From assembly GCA_910576935.1 (NCBI GenBank), contig CAJTKG010000001.1, forward strand, positions 62,001 through 126,000: 64,000 nucleotides of DNA, read 5' to 3'. The stretch is from an uncultured Muribaculaceae bacterium (GTDB lineage: Bacteria > Bacteroidota > Bacteroidia > Bacteroidales > Muribaculaceae). This document shows, piece after piece, positions 29,515 to 36,759 of the stretch (positions are counted from its first letter, which is position 1; every line of letters starts with the position of its first letter). Both the position numbers and the translations under genes were made by a program. The notes under the pieces are model-generated. The model ran no database searches. It was given only the letters and a program-made list of their open reading frames with translations, and was not told the DNA's origin.

Positions 29515-30616
29515 ACTTTGGAGGCGCGGCATAAATTTCCATTTCCCTATGCTGTCGTATGTATTGTTCTAATTTTTGTTTTTCTGCCGGAGTAAGAGGT
29601 TTTATGTTTGACACTCTGTTGACATTCCAATTCACTATTTTTTTCCAGCCGTCAATCGCCACAGCAATGGCGTTAGGCCCCAAGGTCTTATAAGGGTGCT
29701 CCCATGCTTTATCGATATAATCGTCAATAACGTCTTGAATGCATAATCCGTTACCGATGGGAATATCTCCTATCAACTTCCCGATTTCCCACCCCAGCAA
29801 AAAAGCTCCGATGCATGCTCCGACCGTAGATAGGGCGGAAGCTCCGGCCATCGAAAAAGCAGCGCCTGTTTCGGCGACGGCATAACGTCCGGCGATTCTT
29901 GCTGCCAATTGCTTGGTCGCAGGCAAAGACAAAAGAGTATCGACTGATGATGTGCATAACGAAAATATATCTGCTCCGAGTTTCAAGGTTTCACCGGTAG
30001 TTACATTGGTTGCAATACGTTTCTGATTATATTTCCTGATATCTTCTGCGATGCTCCACCATCCCCACGCCAGACCGATATTGCCTAAATATCTTGACAC
30101 ATTCTCAGGTATATTAAACCTCGCATATTTAGCCCCGCTGCGATATGCCATTTGCTTTGAAAAAACAAATAAGGGCTTGTCACTTAGACTTGACAACCGC
30201 TTAAACGCAAGCGGGAAAGCTTCTTCTAATTGTTTATAGATCGGACCGCCTTCATTAGACAAAAGTGTAATCAAATCAAATGCAACTTTAGATTTATTGA
30301 TGCCGTCAGTTCGTTTCCTGTCTATTGAGGTAATAGCTGGAGACCAACAGGATAAAGTCGGTATGGTATTATACTCTTTGCGAATATATTCAATTGTCGT
30401 ATCTCCCAATATCACTCCGGAGGAAGTCATTGTATAGGATATCCCGCGATATATTTGAAATGCTTTTACTGCATTTGCCGTATCTTTTCCATATATGCCG
30501 TCTTCCGATAGATGTTTCCATGTATGATGATAATTAATACGTATGGCATTAAGCATGGATTGGACTTCACGTACTTTTGAATCGGGCTTGTTTTTTGAAT
30601 CGGGGGCGAGATACAT
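29492..30616 (-). CDS. Peptidoglycan-binding-domain protein with a Gly/Ala-rich hydrophobic region
   Basis: A 374-residue protein without an obvious signal peptide. Residues 10-60 match a PG_binding_1 helix bundle (VQSMLN... DGIYGKDTANAVKAFQ). The middle is unassigned. Residues about 240-290 are rich in Gly, Ala and hydrophobics (EIGKLIGDIPIG), reminiscent of pore-forming or membrane-inserting segments. It lies between tssF and the GH73 hydrolase, close to both. It could be a cell-wall adaptor of the apparatus or a secreted effector; no immunity-like gene is adjacent, which favours a structural role. Confidence 0.55.
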   Translation of the reverse strand: MYLAPDSKNKPDSKVREVQSMLNAIRINYHHTWKHLSEDGIYGKDTANAVKAFQIYRGISYTMTSSGVILGDTTIEYIRKEYNTIPTLSCWSPAITSIDRKRTDGINKSKVAFDLITLLSNEGGPIYKQLEEAFPLAFKRLSSLSDKPLFVFSKQMAYRSGAKYARFNIPENVSRYLGNIGLAWGWWSIAEDIRKYNQKRIATNVTTGETLKLGADIFSLCTSSVDTLLSLPATKQLAARIAGRYAVAETGAAFSMAGASALSTVGACIGAFLLGWEIGKLIGDIPIGNGLCIQDVIDDYIDKAWEHPYKTLGPNAIAVAIDGWKKIVNWNVNRVSNIKPLTPAEKQKLEQYIRQHREMEIYAAPPKYVITSKK

Positions 30617-30619
30617 ACG

Positions 30620-32398
30620 TTATTCTGATTCAATATTTACGAGATTGACAATAACCGGCATGGAGAGACATGATTTGTCAAGAAGCAGCTGTTTCAGTCG
30701 ACGGTCAAAAGACGAGCTCAGTGCTTTTCCAAAATTTTTTTGATCTTTAAACCTGATGTCAATAAAAAGCCCGCGCATTAATTTTTCAGCTCCGCCGACC
30801 CCTTGAACGGTGATTTCATAACATATTCTTTTTATTTCATCTTTCCCGAACTCTTTTAGCAGTTGCATCCTTAAAAATGCATCGATGTCCATTTTGGTAA
30901 AGAGCCGGTCTGAAGTCAATGTATAGTATCTTAGCATTTCGTAGCGCTCATCCGCTCCGGCCATGTCTTCTCCCCCTGTTGCCGCAACAATCACTTTTAT
31001 ATCTTTTTCTATCGCAGCATCTTTCCTGTTCTCCATCACATCGCCGACTTGAGGTTTATTACCCAACCGCCCGAATGAAGTCAGATAGGATAGTTTTATT
31101 GATGATATCTGATTCCCGATGCCTATACTACGCATGGCGTAAACACCGGTATCATATTTATTTTTAATCTCTTGCGGCAAAGTCACGCTTTTACCGATTT
31201 TATTTACAATCTCGCGTAAAGATCTAACCAATTCACCATCCTTAAGATCATGATAATCAACAAACGCATGATAATCATCAACAAATCTGTTGTATAGATT
31301 TCTGACGTCACGATACAGAACGCTTGAATCATAGCTCTTGCAGTCAAAGTCTCGGATTATGACTTCATCTCCGACAACGTTAAAACCCTGCTTTCGGGCA
31401 GGCAGAGATGTCTCTATCACATTCAAGAAAAACGAACCGTCAGCCTTTGTGAGCTTTGCAATAGGAGAAGACCGTGTCAAAGTGACCGAATTGATGTTTA
31501 CATTGACCACAGGCACAACATTCGGTATAATTTCAATGTCTAAAGGGACTTCGCAGGCCTCACCGAAATCGAATAAAATCCAAAGTGTATTGTTTTCGAA
31601 TTTGTCCAAATCATTGCTTTCAAGTAATTGCTGAAATGATTTGGGATAAGCCTTACATTTGAAGATATCACGATCTTTTATGGACTCGGTGATATATATT
31701 AATCTACCTCCTTCAACTCCGGTCAATATCGATTTCCAGCTTGAAAGGGTTTCAATAGATGATGGTGTTGTCTGTTGGGCATCAAAAGGCTCCATCATAG
31801 GAATTTCAGAAATATTATCACCTGTCGCATATGACAGTTCAGTCATATTATTCCCGATATAGATTTTTTCCGGCAATAGCCCTGATGTGCCTTTGATATA
31901 AAACGACATGTTTTCCAACGTGTCGATTTCCGCAGGCAATTCCAAGCCGATCCAGACCTGACCGTTTTCAGGCGCATGCAAGTCAACTCTTGAGTCCCTT
32001 GAAACAAGAAATCTTGATGTCAATATATGACTTGTGGTAAACGGAACGATATTATTCCTAAATAAGGGATAATATGACAAAGTCAGCTTAGAGTCAATCT
32101 TGTATGTAAATGATATACCATCTATTAAAGTGTGAGGTTCGATATCTTTCTTATTCTTTAGTGACGGCTGCACAAAGCAAAGAGCCGGCATCGCATCAAG
32201 TTTGTTTTTGGGAATGAAATAAGAGCACAGCCGATCTAAAACTTTTGCCGGAATATTTTCAATTTCATCCCTTATTTTTTGAGCCTGATGTAACAACGTG
32301 CTAACCATCAGCTTTGAAACCGGATCGTCAATATTCATATCCGTTTTTTTCAATTCAAGGATAAGCTCGTCTATATTTGTCCTGACTATTGGATCCAT
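30620..32398 (-). CDS. tssF: T6SS baseplate protein TssF
   Basis: A 592-residue Bacteroidetes-type TssF (VasA family). The N-terminus shows the family pattern of two helices with DDPVSKLMVSTLLHQAQ and then a Leu/Cys region leading to ALCFVQP. The middle has a beta-sandwich, and the C-terminal third includes YYTLTSDRLFTKMDIDAFLR. TssF joins TssG, TssE and TssK in the baseplate wedges on the cytoplasmic side. Its start codon is one base from the end of tssE. Assignment rests on overall pattern, length and the tssE-F-G-K cluster. Confidence 0.85.
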   Translation of the reverse strand: MDPIVRTNIDELILELKKTDMNIDDPVSKLMVSTLLHQAQKIRDEIENIPAKVLDRLCSYFIPKNKLDAMPALCFVQPSLKNKKDIEPHTLIDGISFTYKIDSKLTLSYYPLFRNNIVPFTTSHILTSRFLVSRDSRVDLHAPENGQVWIGLELPAEIDTLENMSFYIKGTSGLLPEKIYIGNNMTELSYATGDNISEIPMMEPFDAQQTTPSSIETLSSWKSILTGVEGGRLIYITESIKDRDIFKCKAYPKSFQQLLESNDLDKFENNTLWILFDFGEACEVPLDIEIIPNVVPVVNVNINSVTLTRSSPIAKLTKADGSFFLNVIETSLPARKQGFNVVGDEVIIRDFDCKSYDSSVLYRDVRNLYNRFVDDYHAFVDYHDLKDGELVRSLREIVNKIGKSVTLPQEIKNKYDTGVYAMRSIGIGNQISSIKLSYLTSFGRLGNKPQVGDVMENRKDAAIEKDIKVIVAATGGEDMAGADERYEMLRYYTLTSDRLFTKMDIDAFLRMQLLKEFGKDEIKRICYEITVQGVGGAEKLMRGLFIDIRFKDQKNFGKALSSSFDRRLKQLLLDKSCLSMPVIVNLVNIESE

Positions 32399-32399
32399 T

Positions 32400-32900
32400 C
32401 TAAATTCTTAATTTTTTAGCTATCGGTTCCACCATGAAAGATATACGTTTTTCATACGGCCTGAAAACACCAAGACCATCATCTATTGAGCCTGAAATCA
32501 AAATCCTCATTGCATATTTAGACTGATAATTTCTATTTTGCAATATGTTGTTTATTTCAAGCTCTATTTTCACTTCGGGTGACAGGAGTCGCGGTTCATA
32601 CGCGAGAATACTGTCATGTATGCTCTGTTCACATTGTTTTCGAGAAATATCATTGAGCGATCGGGTATTATCCATAATGCCGATATAGCTGTTATTAAAC
32701 TCGCGTACATTTATGTTTGAAAATTCGTGATTCCAATATTCAAATCCAAATTCAGGATCCGCGCTAAACGAACCCTTTGGAGTGAACACAATCAAGTCTA
32801 TGATACTGTCGATACACTGCTCGATACCTCCGGTTTCTTTTTCCAATGCCGGTTTTCCTTCAAAACTGATCGATAATGGTATAGATGTATAATCTGACAT
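32400..32900 (-). CDS. tssE: T6SS baseplate protein TssE (gp25-like)
   Basis: A 166-residue gp25/GPW-family protein with the family's CIDSIIDLIVFTPKGSFSAD segment (shown in part), followed by FGFEYW and a C-terminal EPRLLSPEVKIELE strand. It begins sheath assembly on the baseplate. Length is normal. It lies between tssK and tssF with a 1-bp gap to tssF. Confidence 0.88.
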   Translation of the reverse strand: MSDYTSIPLSISFEGKPALEKETGGIEQCIDSIIDLIVFTPKGSFSADPEFGFEYWNHEFSNINVREFNNSYIGIMDNTRSLNDISRKQCEQSIHDSILAYEPRLLSPEVKIELEINNILQNRNYQSKYAMRILISGSIDDGLGVFRPYEKRISFMVEPIAKKLRI

Positions 32901-32909
32901 ACCGGCCTA

Positions 32910-33890
32910 TTATATTTCAACACCATCCCACCGCTTTCTGCCGGTAGTCGGTTTGTGTTCTATCTGCGGTTTTTCAACCGTTACTTCTTTGACACCCGTC
33001 ATATTGCAGACGGCATCCATTTTTATAGAGATTTCGGCCGACAATTCAAGTCCGGTTTCTATATCGCGATATAGAAACCGGGCATCATAGGGCTTTTGGA
33101 TATACATTACGAACGGATCGGCATTTTCGAGGCTGACATATTCGTCAACGGTGCATCCTATGACGAAAGCGCCAATCACTTTCTGAATTGACGCGTATAG
33201 TCGTTCCGGTGAAATTGAGCCGCCTTCGTGGTTAAGTGTGATATATGTTGATAATGATTCGTGCCAGATCAACGAAAGCAGGTGTCGGGCAACACAATTT
33301 CGGGTAGTCAGGCATCTGTCGGATATTGATTTGAGAATAGCTTTGGCTCGCTCATGAAGTTCTATATATTTAGGGTGGGCACCGATATAGAGGCATGGAG
33401 GCACAAAGTCTGTCTCGTTCATCCGCCAGCCATACTGATTTACCACGCAACCTATCGGCAAGGAATTATCATCGATAATACTATTTCGGCCAAGTAACTC
33501 AAACGTATATAACGGTTCTGAGTACATATCTGTCACCTCGCGCCATTCCTTGTCTTTCATCTTGACAATAAGTGTAAATACCTCGTCACTATTAACAGCC
33601 GGTATGGAGACTCGCGTATCGAAAGTGACGGTATAGGTAGAGTCAAGCTCTATGTCTACTAATTTCCCGCTTTTGGTTATTCCATGGCAAGACAGTGATA
33701 CCACCTCAAGAATATTATTGTTGATATTTACAGACAACTCAAACGGTTTGACCGTCGGGAACAATCCATATCGACCCTGTGAACCGACAAGAGTTGTCAG
33801 CCTGATATTTTCGTCTATGGTAGAGTCAAGCGCATTGAACACATCAGTGCCTAATCTCATACCTTTTTTCCATGTAACTTTCAGTGGCAT
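32910..33890 (-). CDS. tssK: T6SS baseplate protein TssK (Bacteroidetes type)
   Basis: A 326-residue protein opening with VTWKKGMRLGTDVFNALD, which resembles the start of TssK (a WxxGM-type motif at the head of the first beta-domain), then YGLFPTVKPFELSV. The C-terminal part holds the helical segment HLLSLIWHESLSTY. It is shorter than proteobacterial TssK (about 440 residues), as expected for the T6SSiii form. TssK links the baseplate to the membrane complex, so its partner here should be one of the unusual membrane proteins of this operon. Confidence 0.78.
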   Translation of the reverse strand: MPLKVTWKKGMRLGTDVFNALDSTIDENIRLTTLVGSQGRYGLFPTVKPFELSVNINNNILEVVSLSCHGITKSGKLVDIELDSTYTVTFDTRVSIPAVNSDEVFTLIVKMKDKEWREVTDMYSEPLYTFELLGRNSIIDDNSLPIGCVVNQYGWRMNETDFVPPCLYIGAHPKYIELHERAKAILKSISDRCLTTRNCVARHLLSLIWHESLSTYITLNHEGGSISPERLYASIQKVIGAFVIGCTVDEYVSLENADPFVMYIQKPYDARFLYRDIETGLELSAEISIKMDAVCNMTGVKEVTVEKPQIEHKPTTGRKRWDGVEI

Positions 33891-33895
33891 ATTGA

Positions 33896-34780
33896 TTATA
33901 AGTTTGTGTTATATCCTAAATAGTTGTAATATAGGTCATCAGCCAGTCTCGTGGGGAGAGCGATAGTCGAAATATTGAATTTTACCGTTGCTTCAACACC
34001 GGTAAAATAATCGTTTATAAATCTTTCGAGAACTTTCATTTCTGAAATAAATGAGAGGAACAAACTGTTGCATTCATCATCACTCCAATACTTTATCTCA
34101 TATTCCGTCACTGCCTCGGTATACTCGTTTCCCAGATACAAATCGCCCGATTGATCTGTTGCCGGATCAAGAGTGGAATTATATCGCGGAAGCGGATCTA
34201 CAAAAGTTTTTGACACATGTAGCTCTGTCATAGTAATACCTTCGTCGAGAAGAATCTTGCGGAGAATCAATGTTATAAGATCTTTGTTCCCGCGTATTTT
34301 GCTACACAGCGGCGTATAAGGAATAATTTTTTTTATAAAACGATTGTTACGATATTCTTCGGGCAACGAGTCACAGATGATTTCACAGAGAATAGAGTTG
34401 TCATTATAGTCGTCATTTTTTATGCGATTGATTTCACAATCCAAGCCCAGAATAAACTTGTCGAAAGGCGCAAAAAATTTACGTGCGTTTGCCTCTTCAG
34501 TTTGCTGAGCTTCGTATTCTTCGGCAAATTTTTCTTTATATTCATTAGCCGATATATTCTCAAATCTGTCTACCTGATGAAATAGCGCTTCGGGGAGAAT
34601 ATCATAAATGCCGGCCCGCGACAATTCGACTGTCAGATTCCCATCTTCCCGGGCGATCGACAATATCTCCTTATAGGCATTACGTTTATGCGTGCCTTTT
34701 AAATCCACGATACGCCCCGCGTGTGGCAGATAATTCAAGAGTGTATCAGCACATATATCTCCGGGTATATTAAACGCCAT
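33896..34780 (-). CDS. tssG: T6SS baseplate protein TssG (Bacteroidetes type)
   Basis: A 294-residue protein. The segment SRAGIYDILPEALFHQVDRF near residue 55 fits the TssG family start of the conserved region, and the spacing to TssK, TssE and TssF supports it. C-terminal sequence around LPTRLADDLYYNYLGYN is of the type seen in T6SSiii TssG. It lies 2 bp after the E1-like gene. Similarity to proteobacterial TssG is low, so this call depends on context as well as pattern. Confidence 0.72.
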   Translation of the reverse strand: MAFNIPGDICADTLLNYLPHAGRIVDLKGTHKRNAYKEILSIAREDGNLTVELSRAGIYDILPEALFHQVDRFENISANEYKEKFAEEYEAQQTEEANARKFFAPFDKFILGLDCEINRIKNDDYNDNSILCEIICDSLPEEYRNNRFIKKIIPYTPLCSKIRGNKDLITLILRKILLDEGITMTELHVSKTFVDPLPRYNSTLDPATDQSGDLYLGNEYTEAVTEYEIKYWSDDECNSLFLSFISEMKVLERFINDYFTGVEATVKFNISTIALPTRLADDLYYNYLGYNTNL

Positions 34781-34782
34781 AG

Positions 34783-35988
34783 CTATTCGAAGAGAACTTT
34801 ATCTCCTGATAATTCCACGAAAAACTCGCCCTTCTCGGTAGAGACTTTTATAATATCGTAATAAGGTATGCCGATTTCCACCAGTTTAAGGTTTTGAAAA
34901 GGGAAATCGCAATCGATATTCTCATAAAATTTTTTATGAAAGATTGTTTTATAACTCAGCCTGCGCATATCGGCATCTGACGCCATTACTTCATCAAGTC
35001 GTGATTCCGGAACCATCACGTTGAATCCCTTTTCGGGATTATCTGAAATGACAGCTTCAATGAACTTATTGTTCATTAGGTTTATTTCAATGGCATTGAC
35101 CGAACACACCTTTTTCAATTCCACTATCGCATCTCTTACGGTCATTTTGGCTGTCATGTTGTCTCCCATTGTTATTGGTTCCCACTGATCATGTGCGGGG
35201 CATCCCTTTTTCCATGATGAAAACTTATAGAGATTGGTAGTATTGGTGAGACCTTCATATCTCCACATTTTACCTTGCAACGTAGTAAACGGCAATGCCC
35301 CGTCGCTATAGGAATCAAAGTGTATCACTTTCATTGCTTCTTGAGCCTGTACCGCACCAACGATAGAAGCACTGATAGGAGTAGTTGCTACCCGGCCTTG
35401 TGAAGTCTGCGAGCGTACCACATCGGCACAACCCGTTCGAAGCATAATGATATTAAATTCTTCTCTTGACAACCCGCATTCATAGCAGCTGATCCCCGGT
35501 GTATAAACTTTCACAACGCCGGTGAGATTCTCGATGCTCCCGTCAATCCATGTTTTATTGGCCCGCATTGCCATACGATTCAACTGATAACGTGCGAGAC
35601 GGCTGTCAAGACAACCGATGATTACATCTACAGATTTATATAATGCGAGACCGACTTCCGAGAACAGATTACCGACAATCGGGGTCACTTTAATCTGAGG
35701 ATTTATTTCCATAGCGCGCTCGGCTGCAACATTAGCCTTGAAGCGGTGAGCGTAGGCGTCTTCTTCTCTAAAAAGAACAGATCGTGTAAGATTACTTAGT
35801 TCAATTCTGTCAAAGTCGACGACAAAAATATGTCCGACTCCAAATAAAGCCAAGTCCTTTATTACTTCATTGCCGAGAGCGCCGGCTCCGGCAACCAGGA
35901 CTCTGGCATTGTTCACTTTTTCTTTCTTGAACCACGAAAGAAGAGTGAACACGCCTTCGCCCCATTCATATTTTATGTCTTTTGTCAT
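34783..35988 (-). CDS. E1-like ubiquitin-activating enzyme (ThiF/HesA fold)
   Basis: A 401-residue adenylating enzyme. Seen: nucleotide loop GAGALGNE (residues 34-41), Asp58 in VVDFD, SNLTRSVLF with Arg69, Lys84 and Asp128 in CLDSR; a zinc site formed by Cys168 and Cys171 with Cys263 and His266 (CPAH where CxxC is usual); and Cys187 as candidate thioester Cys before the TTPISASIVGAVQAQE motif. Residues about 280-401 are an extra domain that could recruit E2, like the C-terminal domain of eukaryotic E1s. It would adenylate the ubiquitin-like protein at 44188-44517 and pass it to the E2 at 43490. All three lie in one operon with T6SS genes. Confidence 0.88.
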   Translation of the reverse strand: MTKDIKYEWGEGVFTLLSWFKKEKVNNARVLVAGAGALGNEVIKDLALFGVGHIFVVDFDRIELSNLTRSVLFREEDAYAHRFKANVAAERAMEINPQIKVTPIVGNLFSEVGLALYKSVDVIIGCLDSRLARYQLNRMAMRANKTWIDGSIENLTGVVKVYTPGISCYECGLSREEFNIIMLRTGCADVVRSQTSQGRVATTPISASIVGAVQAQEAMKVIHFDSYSDGALPFTTLQGKMWRYEGLTNTTNLYKFSSWKKGCPAHDQWEPITMGDNMTAKMTVRDAIVELKKVCSVNAIEINLMNNKFIEAVISDNPEKGFNVMVPESRLDEVMASDADMRRLSYKTIFHKKFYENIDCDFPFQNLKLVEIGIPYYDIIKVSTEKGEFFVELSGDKVLFE

Positions 35989-36000
35989 TTAACGTTCTTG

Positions 36001-36729
36001 TCAGAGGACAATACCGATTTTAGCGCCGAGAAACATGCGACCGGCAACGCTCTTATACACATCATAATCTGAAGTTGTGCAGTTGATTTTGTATGTGCCA
36101 TACACACCTATGCGCATAATAGTAGGCCCAACAGGAATATTGCCGCCGAATTCTAATGATGGAGCCACAAGGAACCCCGTTTTTTTCACATCATCGACAC
36201 GTTTGCCGGCAGCTGCATCCCATTTGGTCGCACTCATAGTTGTATATACGGTAGGGGTGATACCGAATAAGCCGTAAAGTGATGCGCACTGATGATTAAG
36301 CTTGCCAAGCTCGATCTGAAGAGGAATCCCGACCTCAAACATATTTCGCTTAGGAGCTGTCTCTCCAAAATTTGAATATCCGATAGCAAGTGATAAGCCG
36401 CCGTTAAAATAGAGGTTGTTGCCGATATTTTGTTTCCAGACACCGTCAAGTCCGAATTCTTTCGAGGCATAACGATTGGCACCCACGTCTCCCGAGATCT
36501 GAACGGCATGTTTCAACGGTTCCTCTTTAGTCGCCGATATAATGGTCGTATCCATCTTAAGTTCAAAAAACTCATAGAGATCGATATTGTCACGCAGGCG
36601 ATATTTTACGTCGCCGCGACCGTTGTAATCGACGATATACGGTCCTACGTTGAAGTTGTCAACGACTGTTTGTGCATTCCCGGTTATTACTCCGGCAATA
36701 ACCGCACATAGAAAAAAGAAATGTTTCAT
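36001..36729 (-). CDS. Probable outer-membrane beta-barrel protein
   Basis: A 242-residue protein with a signal peptide (about residues 1-19, ending GNA) followed by alternating hydrophobic and polar strands with many Gly and aromatic residues, for example NLYFNGGLSLAIGYSNF, ending in strand FLGAKIGIVL. This is typical of small 8-strand barrels. It lies 12 bp upstream of the E1-like gene and 30 bp after the RING-FHA gene. It may be the outer-membrane anchor of the apparatus. No specific family recognised. Confidence 0.6.
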   Translation of the reverse strand: MKHFFFLCAVIAGVITGNAQTVVDNFNVGPYIVDYNGRGDVKYRLRDNIDLYEFFELKMDTTIISATKEEPLKHAVQISGDVGANRYASKEFGLDGVWKQNIGNNLYFNGGLSLAIGYSNFGETAPKRNMFEVGIPLQIELGKLNHQCASLYGLFGITPTVYTTMSATKWDAAAGKRVDDVKKTGFLVAPSLEFGGNIPVGPTIMRIGVYGTYKINCTTSDYDVYKSVAGRMFLGAKIGIVL

Positions 36730-36759
36730 CTTGGTTAATTAAATAAATAATAGTTGAAT

